64,000 bases of DNA from Streptomyces sp. SAT1. GTDB taxonomy: Bacteria; Actinomycetota; Actinomycetes; Streptomycetales; Streptomycetaceae. Positions 9,170 to 19,156 of this stretch are shown here, one piece after another. Numbering within the stretch: the stretch's first letter is position 1; each line of letters starts with the position of its first letter. The position numbers were made by a program, and so were the translations under genes. Location of the stretch: the NCBI RefSeq assembly GCF_001654495.1, contig NZ_CP015849.1, positions 682,001 to 746,000 on the forward strand, written 5' to 3'. The notes under the pieces were generated by a model. That model ran no database searches, was not told where the DNA came from, and saw only the letters and a list, made by a program, of their open reading frames with translations.

Positions 9170-10474
9170 ATGAAACGGGATCCACGGCAGCCTGGGGCGC
9201 CGCACACGGAGCACGAGCCGGACGCGGGGGCGGCCCGGCTGCGGCTGCTGGCCGAGGCGAGCCGGGCGCTGGCCTCGGGCCTGGACGCGGAGGAGGCGCT
9301 GCGCCGACTGGCCCGGCTGGTCGTGCCGCATCTGGCGGACGCCTGTGTGGTCGACGTGGCCGAGGGCGAGCGGCTGCGGCGGCTCGCGATCACGGACCGG
9401 GAGCCCGAGCGGTCGCTGCGGGTGCTGCCCGGCGGGCTGCTGCCCGGTCCGGACGACTCGTCCGCCGCGCTGGCGAAGGTGCTGCGCGGCGCGGGGCCGG
9501 TCGTCGTCTCCGGCGTCGGGCTGCCCGACCCCGCAGACCCGCTCCAGTCCGCCCAGTGGGCCCTGTACCGCATGCTGGACGCCGGGACCGCGCTGATCGT
9601 GCCCATGCTGGTGCGCCGCCAGGTCCTCGGCGCGCTCACGTTCGTGCGGCGTGCGCCGGGTGCCGTGTTCGACGAGCAGGAGCAGGCGCTGGCGGCGGAT
9701 CTGGGGCACCGGGCGGGGCTGGCGCTGGACAACGCCCGGCTGTACGCGCTCCAGCAGTACACCGCCGAGCAGCTCCAGCTCTCCCTGCTGCCCGACCTGA
9801 CCGGTCTGGCCCACCTCCAGCTCGCCGCCCGCTACGTGGCCGCCCGCGAACGCGCCGAGGTGGGCGGCGACTGGTACGACGCCTTCCCGCTCCCCGACGG
9901 CTCGGCGGTGCTCGCCATCGGCGACGTCGTCGGCCACGACCTGGCCGCCGCCGTCCGCATGGGCCAGCTGCGCAACATGCTCCGCGCCCTCGCCTACGAC
10001 AGCGGCGACGACCCGGCCGGGGTGATGAGCCGCCTGGACCGCGTCATGCAGGGCCTGACCGGCATCGAACTCGTCACCGCCGTCATCGCCCGCCTCGAAA
10101 CACCCACCACCGACGCCACAGCGCCGTGGCGACTCCACTGGACCAACGCCGGTCATCCGCCGCCGCTGCTGGCCCGGCCCGACGGGCGTACCGTCCTGCT
10201 GGAGGAGGCGAGCGCCCCGGTCCTCGGCGTGGACCCGGCCCTCGCCCGGACCACCGCGACCTGCGAACTGCCCTCCGGGTCCACCGTGCTCCTCTACACG
10301 GACGGCCTGATCGAACGGCCCGGCGAGGACATCGGACGCGGGCTGACCCGGCTGCGCCAGCACGCCACCGCACTGGCCCGCGAGCCCCTGCCGGTCTTCC
10401 TCGACGAACTGCTCACCCGGATGAGCGACCGGCAGCAGGACGACGTGGCGGCGCTGGCGTTGCGGGTGCCCTGA
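9170..10474 (+). CDS. GAF-domain PP2C-type (SpoIIE) phosphatase
   Basis: A 434-residue cytoplasmic protein. Residues about 20-190 form a GAF domain ending LGHRAGLALDNARLYA, followed by the short linker YTAEQLQLSLLP and a SpoIIE/RsbU-type PP2C phosphatase. Metal-binding acidic residues are seen in GGDWYDAF (near residue 232), GDVVGHD, YTDGLIE and the C-terminal QQDDVAALAL. Such proteins dephosphorylate anti-anti-sigma factors in partner-switching. The start has AGGAG five bases upstream. It diverges from the MutS-like operon. The ligand of the GAF domain is unknown. Confidence 0.9.
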   Translation: MKRDPRQPGAPHTEHEPDAGAARLRLLAEASRALASGLDAEEALRRLARLVVPHLADACVVDVAEGERLRRLAITDREPERSLRVLPGGLLPGPDDSSAALAKVLRGAGPVVVSGVGLPDPADPLQSAQWALYRMLDAGTALIVPMLVRRQVLGALTFVRRAPGAVFDEQEQALAADLGHRAGLALDNARLYALQQYTAEQLQLSLLPDLTGLAHLQLAARYVAARERAEVGGDWYDAFPLPDGSAVLAIGDVVGHDLAAAVRMGQLRNMLRALAYDSGDDPAGVMSRLDRVMQGLTGIELVTAVIARLETPTTDATAPWRLHWTNAGHPPPLLARPDGRTVLLEEASAPVLGVDPALARTTATCELPSGSTVLLYTDGLIERPGEDIGRGLTRLRQHATALAREPLPVFLDELLTRMSDRQQDDVAALALRVP

Positions 10475-10522
10475 GCGCCGGTCCCGGCCCGCCCACCGGC
10501 AACGCACCGTGCCGGGGCACCC

Positions 10523-10549
10523 GTTTGCCCCATTCACTGCCCCATTCAC
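10523..10549. promoter_or_regulatory. Tandem 12-bp direct repeat upstream of dhaK
   Basis: Two adjacent copies of TGCCCCATTCAC occupy 10526-10537 and 10538-10549, about 100 bp before dhaK. The preceding context GTTTGCCCC-n2-TCA recurs at 38658-38671 upstream of the gylR-like gene. This suggests a shared operator, most simply for the GylR-like regulator, joining dihydroxyacetone and glycerol use. Confidence 0.5.
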
Positions 10550-10648
10550 CTGTGCGGTCGCCACACGTGACCTTCGCTCGCGCAAGGCCGATACTGCCGG
10601 TAGGAGTGCTTCGGCCCACCACGCCCGCCAGATCACCGGGAGATGCTC

Positions 10649-11641
10649 ATGAGGATGTTGATCAACGTAGCCGAAACCGTCGTCGCGGACGCGTTGCGCG
10701 GCATGGCGGCCGCCCATCCCGAGCTGACGGTCGATGTGGACAACCGGGTGATCGTACGGCGGGACGCCCCCGTGGCCGGGAAGGTCGCGCTGGTGTCCGG
10801 CGGCGGATCGGGGCACGAGCCGTTGCACGGCGGGTTCGTGGGCCCCGGCATGCTGTCGGCGGCCTGTCCCGGAGAGGTGTTCACCTCGCCGGTGCCCGAC
10901 CAGATGGTGCGGGCGGCGGCGGCCGTCGACAGCGGCGCCGGTGTGCTGTTCGTCGTGAAGAACTACACCGGCGACGTGCTCAACTTCGACATGGCCGCCG
11001 AACTCGCCGAGGACGAGGGCATCCGGATCGCGAAGGTGCTGGTCGACGACGATGTGGCGGTGACCGACAGCCTCTTCACCGCGGGCCGGCGCGGCACCGG
11101 CGCCACCCTGTTCGTGGAGAAGATCGCGGGCGCGGCGGCCGACGAGGGCCAGCCGCTGGAGCGGGTCGAGGCCGTCGCCCGGCAGGTGGACGACAACTCC
11201 CGCAGCTTCGGTGTCGCGCTGAGCGCCGTCACCACCCCGGCCAAGGGCAGCCCCACCTTCGACCTGCCCGACGGGGAACTGGAGCTGGGCATCGGCATCC
11301 ACGGCGAGCCGGGGCGGGAGCGGCGGCCGATGATGACCTCGCGCGAGATCGCGGACTTCGCGGTGAACGCGATCCTGGAGGACATGAACCCGCGCAACCC
11401 CGTGCTGCTGCTGGTCAACGGGATGGGCGCGACCCCGCTGCTGGAGCTGTACGGGTTCAACGCCGAGGTGCACCGGGCGCTCGCCGAGCGCGGGGTGGCC
11501 GTCGCCCGCACACTGGTCGGCAACTACGTCACCTCCCTCGACATGGCGGGCGCCTCGGTCACCCTGTGCCAGATCGACGAGGAACTGCTGCGGTTGTGGG
11601 ACGCTCCCGTGAACACGCCGGGCCTGCGCTGGGGCCTGTGA
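10649..11641 (+). CDS. dhaK: Dihydroxyacetone kinase subunit DhaK
   Basis: Substrate-binding subunit of the PTS-type dihydroxyacetone kinase; dihydroxyacetone binds covalently to a histidine as a hemiaminal. That histidine is His218 in ELGIGIHGEPG. Other family motifs are VSGGGSGHEPLHGGFVG and VKNYTGDVLNFDMA. I choose the ATG at 10649 (MRMLINVAE) rather than 10643 because GGGAG is then six bases upstream and the N-terminus matches other DhaK proteins. dhaL and dhaM follow in order, making a complete dhaKLM operon. Confidence 0.95.
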   Translation: MRMLINVAETVVADALRGMAAAHPELTVDVDNRVIVRRDAPVAGKVALVSGGGSGHEPLHGGFVGPGMLSAACPGEVFTSPVPDQMVRAAAAVDSGAGVLFVVKNYTGDVLNFDMAAELAEDEGIRIAKVLVDDDVAVTDSLFTAGRRGTGATLFVEKIAGAAADEGQPLERVEAVARQVDDNSRSFGVALSAVTTPAKGSPTFDLPDGELELGIGIHGEPGRERRPMMTSREIADFAVNAILEDMNPRNPVLLLVNGMGATPLLELYGFNAEVHRALAERGVAVARTLVGNYVTSLDMAGASVTLCQIDEELLRLWDAPVNTPGLRWGL

Positions 11642-11699
11642 CCCGCGCCGGCACGTCGACCGTATCCGCCACGCGTATCCACCACGCAAGGGAGTTCCA

Positions 11700-12308
11700 G
11701 TGCTCGACGCCGATTTCTTCCGCCGCTGGATGACGGCGACCGCCGCGTCCGTCGACCGTGAGGCCCAGCGGCTCACCGACCTCGACTCGGCCATCGGGGA
11801 CGCCGACCACGGCAGCAACCTCCAGCGCGGGTTCACGGCCGTCCGCCAGGAGCTGGAGCAGGAGGGGCCCGGCACTCCGGGCGAGGTGCTGGCCCTCGCC
11901 GGGAAGCAGCTGATCTCGAAGGTCGGCGGCGCGTCGGGGCCGCTGTACGGGACCCTGCTGCGCCGTACCGGCAAGGCGCTGGGCGACGCCCCCGAGGTGA
12001 CGGAGGCCCAGCTCGCCGAGGCGCTGCGGTCCGGGGTCGACGGGGTGATGAAGCTGGGCGGTGCGGCACCGGGCGACAAGACGATGATCGACGCGCTGGT
12101 ACCGGCCCTGGACGCGCTCGCCGACGGGTTCCCGGCGGCGAGCGCCGCCGCCGAGCGGGGCGCCAGGGACACCACCCCGCTCCAGGCCCGCAAGGGCCGG
12201 GCCAGCTATCTCGGGGAACGCAGCATCGGGCACCAGGACCCCGGTGCCACCTCGTCGGCGTTGCTGATCGCCGCCCTCGCCGAGGCGGCCGAAGGGGCGG
12301 AGGGCTGA
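11700..12308 (+). CDS. dhaL: Dihydroxyacetone kinase subunit DhaL
   Basis: ADP-binding subunit of the dihydroxyacetone kinase, 202 residues. The Mg-ADP site DLDSAIGDADHGSN is present at residues about 24-37, with GGASGPLYGT and GDKTMIDAL further on. ADP stays bound and is rephosphorylated by DhaM. The GTG start at 11700 has AAGGGAG five bases upstream. It follows dhaK by 58 bp, and its stop is one base from the dhaM start. Confidence 0.95.
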   Translation: MLDADFFRRWMTATAASVDREAQRLTDLDSAIGDADHGSNLQRGFTAVRQELEQEGPGTPGEVLALAGKQLISKVGGASGPLYGTLLRRTGKALGDAPEVTEAQLAEALRSGVDGVMKLGGAAPGDKTMIDALVPALDALADGFPAASAAAERGARDTTPLQARKGRASYLGERSIGHQDPGATSSALLIAALAEAAEGAEG

Positions 12309-12309
12309 C

Positions 12310-12720
12310 GTGAGCGACGACAAGCCGGTGGGGATCGTACTGGTGTCGCACAGCGCCGAGGTCGCCGCCTCGGTGGCGGAGCTGGCGCGGGGGCTCGCGG
12401 GCGGGGCGGACAACGTCCCGGTGGCTCCCGCGGGCGGCCGGGAGGGCGGTGGCCTCGGCACCAGCGCGGAACTGGTCGCCGCGGCGGCGGCGTCCGTGGA
12501 CCGGGGGGCCGGGGTCGCCGTCCTGACCGACCTCGGCAGCGCCGTCCTCACCGTGAAGGCGCTGCTGGCCGAGGGCGACGAGTTGCCGGAGGACACCCGG
12601 CTGGTGGACGCCCCCTTCGTGGAGGGCGCGGTGGCCGCCGTCGTCACCGCCGCCACCGGAGCCGACCTGGACGCGGTGGAGGCGGCGGCGGCGGACGCGT
12701 ACGCCTACCGGAAGGTGTGA
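12310..12720 (+). CDS. dhaM: Phosphocarrier subunit DhaM (EIIA-Man type)
   Basis: Single-domain DhaM of 136 residues that passes phosphate from HPr to DhaL-bound ADP. The phosphorylated histidine is His14 in VLVSHSAEVA; GGLGTSAELV and TDLGSAVLT are also conserved. Only the EIIA-Man-like domain is present, without the HPr and EI-like extensions of the E. coli protein, which is usual in actinobacteria. The GTG start follows the dhaL stop directly, so the genes are coupled. The next gene, a chitosanase, converges from the other strand. Confidence 0.93.
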   Translation: MSDDKPVGIVLVSHSAEVAASVAELARGLAGGADNVPVAPAGGREGGGLGTSAELVAAAAASVDRGAGVAVLTDLGSAVLTVKALLAEGDELPEDTRLVDAPFVEGAVAAVVTAATGADLDAVEAAAADAYAYRKV

Positions 12721-12827
12721 GGCCGGGCGCGGGACGGGACCGCGGGGGCGGGACGGGACCGCGGCGGGCGGGGCGCGCCCCGTCCGGATCCGTCGTGCCC
12801 GTGCGGGCGGTCCGGTCCCGCCGGGGA

Positions 12828-13538
12828 TCATCTGACCCGCGCGCTCGCGCCGACCAGCCGCCGTACCAGGCGCTCGCCCTGCCGCACGGCCTCCGCGTGG
12901 TCCTCGATGCGGTCGACCCGGGAGTTCTCGAAGACGATGTACGTCACTCCCGAGCGCGCCCCGCCGGTGCGCGGGTCCGCGGGGATGCCGAGCCGGCGCG
13001 CGGCGGCGTAGGACGCCTCGCCGATGACGTCCCGGGGGCCGGTGTCGCCGACGACCGCGTACCGCACCCGGCCCCGGTAGACGACCGCGGCGACCGATCC
13101 GCCGCGCAGTCCGTGGTCGCGGTGGTCCCAGATGCGGCTGGGGGCGGGCAGGACGATGTAGGGCAGGTGTTCGGCGTCGAGGCGCCGGCCGTCGGACTGG
13201 GCGTAGGCGGCGGCCGGGGAGAACTGCGGGTCGGTGCGCCGGTTGCAGCGGCGGGTGGGCCGTCCGTCGCAGTCGATGTCCAGGTCCGCCTTCCAGTACA
13301 CCGCGCCGGGCAGGCCGCAGACCGGGATCGTGGCACGGACGCCCGCGTCGGAGCGGTAGCGGCCGTGGGAGATCTGCGCGCAGTGGCGCGTACGGGCCAG
13401 CAGGCCGGCGGCGGTGCCGCTCTCGCCGTGGGCCGCGGGTTCCGGATGCGGCCGGTGGGACACGGGAACGACGGGCAGTGTCGTCGGAGCCAGCAGGGCG
13501 GCGCTCGCCGCGACGAGGGTCAGCGACTGGACACGCAC
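12828..13538 (-). CDS. Secreted chitosanase, glycoside hydrolase family 75
   Basis: A 236-residue protein with an N-terminal signal peptide (VRVQSLTLVAASAALLAPTT). The mature part matches GH75 endo-chitosanases: IPVCGLPGAVYWKADLDIDCDG, CNRRTDPQF, LPYIVLPAPS, then YAVVGDTGPRDVIGEASYA, where the Asp and Glu are the likely catalytic pair. It would hydrolyse chitosan outside the cell. The GTG at 13538 is chosen because GAGGAGAGG lies upstream, while the ATG at 13565 has no site. It diverges across about 390 bp from a lipoprotein gene that has a DasR-box-like palindrome. Confidence 0.93.
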   Translation of the reverse strand: MRVQSLTLVAASAALLAPTTLPVVPVSHRPHPEPAAHGESGTAAGLLARTRHCAQISHGRYRSDAGVRATIPVCGLPGAVYWKADLDIDCDGRPTRRCNRRTDPQFSPAAAYAQSDGRRLDAEHLPYIVLPAPSRIWDHRDHGLRGGSVAAVVYRGRVRYAVVGDTGPRDVIGEASYAAARRLGIPADPRTGGARSGVTYIVFENSRVDRIEDHAEAVRQGERLVRRLVGASARVR

Positions 13539-13925
13539 GATGAGGAACCCTCTCCTCGGGGACATTGACAGACATTCATCTCATCAGTGATGAATTCGAT
13601 CGTGCGGCACACGTTAGGGGACCGGACGGCCCACGGCCCGTAACACCTGCCGGGCGGCCGGAGGCCGGGCCGCGGGGCCACGGATCCCCCGGCCGCCCGC
13701 GCCGGCGCGGGAACAGCGACGACAGCGGTCCGCGCCACGGCACGAACTCCCCTGGATCGACCGGGCAGTTCGGCTGGGATGTCCCTCAGCATACGCAATC
13801 GCGTACGGAGCAGGACCGGCCCGGCCCTCTTGATGCGGCCCCGTCAACACGGCATATTGGTCCGGACCATTGTTCGCAGCGGTGTCCGGGCCCTCCGCGC
13901 CGCAGTTGACGGGGAGGCAGACCTC
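13539..13925. other. Divergent control region between chitosanase and FnIII lipoprotein
   Basis: No gene is seen in these 387 bases. On the chitosanase side an inverted repeat ATTCATC / GATGAAT lies at 13574-13580 and 13589-13595, about 40 bp before the chitosanase start. On the other side are the DasR-box-like palindrome at 13858-13869 and a possible promoter, TTGATG about 17 bp before CATATT, reading rightward. Confidence 0.5.
13858..13869. promoter_or_regulatory. DasR-box-like palindrome (TGGTCCGGACCA)
   Basis: Perfect 12-bp palindrome TGGTCCGGACCA, 56 bp before the GTG of the FnIII lipoprotein and overlapping the probable -10. Streptomyces chitinase promoters carry near-identical TGGTCxxGACCA sites bound by DasR, the N-acetylglucosamine-responsive GntR regulator. 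The 16-bp extended site matches the dre consensus at 12 positions by eye. Its place between a chitosanase and an extracellular protein fits control by aminosugar supply. Confidence 0.6.
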
Positions 13926-14936
13926 GTGCGACGCGTTCGGCAGCCCGATTCCCGCCGGTCCCGCCTCCCCGGGCGTGTCGCCGCGGTGTGCGGGGCGCTC
14001 GCGCTCCTCGCGGCGTGCGGGCGGGGCGCCGCGGACGACGGGGAGGGCGGCGGCCCCGGGGCACCGGCCGGTGTCACCGCGGCGGCCGGCAGCGCCACCA
14101 GCGTGCACGTGATGTGGAACGCGGTGACCTCCAGCACCGGCGTCAAGGCGTACCAGGTGTTCCGCGGCACCGAGAAGGTGAAGGACGTGCCCGCCTCGGA
14201 GCACATGGTGGACGTCATCCGGCTCAGCCCGTCGACCACGTATGTGTTCACCGTGCGGGCGCTGGACACCGCGGGACGGCTGGGGCCGCGCAGCCGGGAG
14301 GTGCGGGCGACGACGCCCGCGGCCGTCGCGGCGGACCGCTCCGCTCCGTCCCGGCCGCTCGGCCCGCGCGGCCGGGTGGTCGGCAGCCGGGCCGTCCAGC
14401 TCTCCTGGTCGGCCGCCCGGGACGACCGGCGGGTGGTCTCCTACGACGTCTACCAGGGCGGCACGAAGATCCACAGCGTGGGCGGCGGCCAGACGGCGAC
14501 CGTGGTCACCGGGCTGCGGCCGGGCACCCGGTACTCCTTCACCGTGCGGGCCCGGGACGCCGCCGACAACCTCTCCCCCGCCAGCGCGTCCGTCGTCCTC
14601 ACCACCCCGGGATCCGACGACGGACGGGGCACCGCGCCGACCTCGTTCCACGCCGCGACCCACCGCGCGGACGGCGCGTACTACCTCGACCTCGACTGGG
14701 TCGCGCCGCGCACCGACGGCGTGGTGACGGAGTACCAGATCCAGCTCGACGGACAGCCCGCCACCTCCCTGGTGTGGGGCGGTGCTCCGCCGCGCGGAAA
14801 GGCCACCTACAGCTTCTACCTGGGCCGGGACGCGGGAGCGCACCACCGGGTGCGGCTGCGGGCGAAGCTCCCGGACGGCACCTGGGGCGGCTTCTCCGCC
14901 GAACGGACGGTGACCACCGGGGCGGACGGCGGCTAG
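13926..14936 (+). CDS. Lipoprotein with tandem fibronectin type III domains
   Basis: A 336-residue extracytoplasmic lipoprotein. The signal peptide ends in the lipobox ALLAACG, giving a lipidated Cys near residue 37. Two fibronectin type III domains follow (about residues 55-135 and 150-235), each with the WxA...YxVxxG and GLxPxTxYxFTVRAxD patterns, then a third, less typical beta domain (YYLDLDWVAP). Such FnIII repeats are common spacers in streptomycete carbohydrate-active enzymes, but no catalytic domain is present. The GTG at 13926 has GGGGAGG upstream. The chitosanase neighbour and the DasR-like box suggest a surface protein for chitin or chitosan use, by inference. Confidence 0.8.
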   Translation: MRRVRQPDSRRSRLPGRVAAVCGALALLAACGRGAADDGEGGGPGAPAGVTAAAGSATSVHVMWNAVTSSTGVKAYQVFRGTEKVKDVPASEHMVDVIRLSPSTTYVFTVRALDTAGRLGPRSREVRATTPAAVAADRSAPSRPLGPRGRVVGSRAVQLSWSAARDDRRVVSYDVYQGGTKIHSVGGGQTATVVTGLRPGTRYSFTVRARDAADNLSPASASVVLTTPGSDDGRGTAPTSFHAATHRADGAYYLDLDWVAPRTDGVVTEYQIQLDGQPATSLVWGGAPPRGKATYSFYLGRDAGAHHRVRLRAKLPDGTWGGFSAERTVTTGADGG

Positions 14937-15097
14937 TAGGTGGTGCCCGGATCGCGCCGGGCGTCACCCGAGCGGGTGCGCCGCGCGTGCGGGCGGCGCC
15001 GGGCGGGCGTTGGCTGCCCCTGAGGAGACGGCACGGGCGATCCCCCGTCTCCGGCGGCCCATGGGACGGCCCGCCGACCGTGCCGCCGGAGGACTCC

Positions 15098-15652
15098 ATG
15101 CGCCACACCCAGCCACTCGCGCACATCGCCCCGGCAGCGGCGGCCGCCGCCGTGACGCTCGCCCTCGCCGCCCAGCCGGCCGCCGCGGGACCGGGCATCT
15201 CGGTGAGCACCAACGGCTCCACCGTGTCGGTCACCACCAGCGCGTGCACCCTGGTCGAGGGCGGCTGGGGCACGGCGTCGCTGCTCGCCCCCGGACAGAC
15301 GAGCTTCGCCCAGGGCCGCCGCTCCGCCCTGGCCGGGACGACCGCGCACCAGACGGCGGCCTGGCAGAGCGTACGGCCGGGCACGTACACCGTGATCGTG
15401 GTGTGCGCGAACAACATCACGGCCGGCACCCAGTCCGTCGTGGTCTCCGCCGCGTCCCGGCCGACGATCTCGGCCACCTCCGCGCCGGCCGCCTCCGCCG
15501 CGCCCTCGCGCGGGGTGATGGGCGGGCTCGGCGGGGCCGTCCGGGACTACGGCACCCTCACGGTCGCGGTGGGCGGGACCCTGGTCGGGGCCGCGCTGAT
15601 CGCCACCGGCTGGGTGCTGCGCCGCCGCCGCTCCGGCCCGTACCGCCTCTGA
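15098..15652 (+). CDS. Secreted protein with C-terminal membrane anchor, unknown function
   Basis: A 184-residue protein with an N-terminal signal peptide ending near QPAAAG, a mature beta-rich domain with two Cys (TTSACTL and VVCANN), a Ser/Ala/Pro linker, and a C-terminal membrane helix followed by RRRRSGPYRL. It has no LPxTG motif, so it is anchored by the helix rather than by sortase. I do not recognise a named family; the conserved GGxGGxxxDYG segment before the helix recalls other small streptomycete surface proteins. A GGAGG lies five bases before the ATG. The 160 bases before it hold no other gene. Confidence 0.75.
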   Translation: MRHTQPLAHIAPAAAAAAVTLALAAQPAAAGPGISVSTNGSTVSVTTSACTLVEGGWGTASLLAPGQTSFAQGRRSALAGTTAHQTAAWQSVRPGTYTVIVVCANNITAGTQSVVVSAASRPTISATSAPAASAAPSRGVMGGLGGAVRDYGTLTVAVGGTLVGAALIATGWVLRRRRSGPYRL

Positions 15653-15678
15653 CCGGCCGCGGTCGGCGGCAACCGCCC

Positions 15679-16224
15679 TCAGCCGCCGTCGGGCAGTTCG
15701 GCGAACTCCGCCAGGGCGTGCCCGAGCCACTGGGTCCAGAAGGTCTCCAGGTCGATCCCGGCGCGCAGCACCAGGTGCCGCAGCCGGTCCTCGGAGCTGT
15801 CCCTGCCGGGCGGGAAGTCACGCTCCTCGATCTCCCGGTACTCCGCCAACTGCCGCTCGTGCGCCTCCAGATGGCGTCTGAGATCGTCCTCGATGCCCGC
15901 CGTGCCGACCACCGCGGCGGCGCGCAGCCGCAGCAGCAGCGCGTCCCGCTGCGGCCTGGGCTCCTGGGCCGCAGCCGTCCAGCGGGCCAGTTCCGCGCGG
16001 CCGGCCGGCAGCACCTCGTAGCTCTTCTTCTGCCCGCGGGCCGGCTGGGCGGACGGCAGGGCGCGGATCAGGCCGTCCGCCTCCAGCTTTCCCAGTTCGC
16101 GGTAGATCTGCTGGTGCGTCGCCGACCAGAAGTAGCCGATCGACCGGTCGAAGCGGCGCGTCAGCTCCAGCCCCGACGACGGCTTCTCCAGCAGAGCGGT
16201 GAGGATGGCGTGCGGCAGTGACAT
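15679..16224 (-). CDS. PadR family transcriptional regulator
   Basis: A 181-residue PadR regulator: N-terminal winged helix (SLPHAILTALLEKPSSGLELTRRF, then WSATHQQIYRELGKLEADGLI) and a C-terminal helical dimerisation part of the Vir_act_alpha_C type. PadR proteins are usually repressors released by small aromatic or lipophilic ligands. It lies 31 bp downstream of the dienoyl-CoA reductase gene on the same strand, so it is probably cotranscribed and may act on the palindrome at 18329-18342 in front of that gene. Confidence 0.92.
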   Translation of the reverse strand: MSLPHAILTALLEKPSSGLELTRRFDRSIGYFWSATHQQIYRELGKLEADGLIRALPSAQPARGQKKSYEVLPAGRAELARWTAAAQEPRPQRDALLLRLRAAAVVGTAGIEDDLRRHLEAHERQLAEYREIEERDFPPGRDSSEDRLRHLVLRAGIDLETFWTQWLGHALAEFAELPDGG

Positions 16225-16255
16225 GCGGTCATCCTAGGGACGCCGCACGGGCGCC

Positions 16256-18342
<2,087 letters not shown>

Positions 18343-18364
18343 AAAGGAACGGGCGTACCGCGCC

Positions 18365-18404
18365 CGGCGGCGGCACCCTCACCCGGACGGGTGCGGGGCC
18401 GCCG
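18365..18404. terminator. Hairpin between fadH upstream region and hypothetical gene
   Basis: Nested inverted repeats: CGGCGGC at 18365-18371 pairs with GCCGCCG at 18398-18404, and CACCCG at 18380-18385 pairs with CGGGTG at 18388-18393. A pyrimidine-rich tract follows on the right. It lies downstream of the leftward hypothetical gene and is probably its terminator. Confidence 0.5.
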
Positions 18405-18460
18405 CTTTCTCTCTTCTGCCAGCCTTTTTCTGTTCCATCTGCCTTCGCTGTCTCGTCTTC

Positions 18461-18517
18461 CTTCTGTGTTCTCCGGCTTCCTTCCGTGTTCTCCGGCCTT
18501 CCTTCCGTGTTCTCCGG
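18461..18517. repeat. Short tandem repeat, three copies
   Basis: Three copies of CTTCYGTGTTCTCCGG at 18461-18476, 18481-18496 and 18502-18517, spaced by 20-21 bp, lie just after the stop of the leftward hypothetical gene. No coding role is seen. Confidence 0.7.
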
Positions 18518-18527
18518 CCGGGCGCCC

Positions 18528-18899
18528 TCAGCGGCTCTCCAGCCGGACGTGCAGCTCCCGCTCCTGGTCACCGGAGGCCGTGGCCAGGTCCTGGACCGTG
18601 AACAGGGAGTCCAGCGTCGTACGGAAGTGGTCGATCGCCCGGTAGCCGCCCTGCGCGTCCGCCGTGACGGACGCCTCAAGGCGCGTGGGAGCGCACTCCG
18701 CCTTGGGGGACTCGGCCACCTCGAAGGTGCCGAGCCACACCGTCGGACGTACCTCGTGGAACTCACGGGGCACGTCGTCCGTGCACCGGTCGGACGTGTA
18801 ACAGGCGCACAGGGCGTCGAACACGGTCCGGGCGTCCTCCTTGCTGCACCCGCTCAGCTCCAGCGAGACGGATTCGGGGTGCTCTCGCTCGGTGTCCAT
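18528..18899 (-). CDS. Hypothetical protein, 123 residues
   Basis: A small acidic soluble protein of 123 residues with coding-type base composition and a good ribosome site (GAGAGGAG about eight bases before the ATG). It contains three Cys within a short stretch (LSGCSKEDA, LCACYTSDRC) that could bind a metal or form disulfides, and a mixed alpha/beta pattern. There is no signal peptide or membrane segment. I do not recognise the family. It diverges from the PAS-GAF-PP2C gene across about 260 bp. Confidence 0.7.
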   Translation of the reverse strand: MDTEREHPESVSLELSGCSKEDARTVFDALCACYTSDRCTDDVPREFHEVRPTVWLGTFEVAESPKAECAPTRLEASVTADAQGGYRAIDHFRTTLDSLFTVQDLATASGDQERELHVRLESR

Positions 18900-19156
18900 C
18901 GTGATCGCTCCTCTCGTGGCCGTGCCGCTTCACGGCACCGGAGTTCCCCGCGAACGGCGCTCCACCCGCACTCCGTGCGGGAAAGCACCGCCCGGGAGCG
19001 GTTCTTCCGGCGGATTCGGCGGGACGACCTGCCGGGTGTTGAGAGATGGTGGAGGGTAGCGACGGACCCTCTCGGACGGGAGCGGGAGCGCGGTACAACG
19101 GGGTGTGCCGGCACCGGGACGGCGAGCCGCGTGAACGGGCGAAGGCGGTGCGTGGG

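Noticed and set aside
9137..12193. Open frame of 1018 codons on the minus strand
   Set aside because: Antisense to the PP2C and dhaK/dhaL genes, which have clear active-site motifs; composition is repetitive and no domain is recognisable.
13565..13570. TTGACA as a rightward promoter for the FnIII lipoprotein
   Set aside because: It lies 360 bp before the gene and no -10 follows at 16-18 bp; TTGATG with CATATT nearer the gene is a better candidate.
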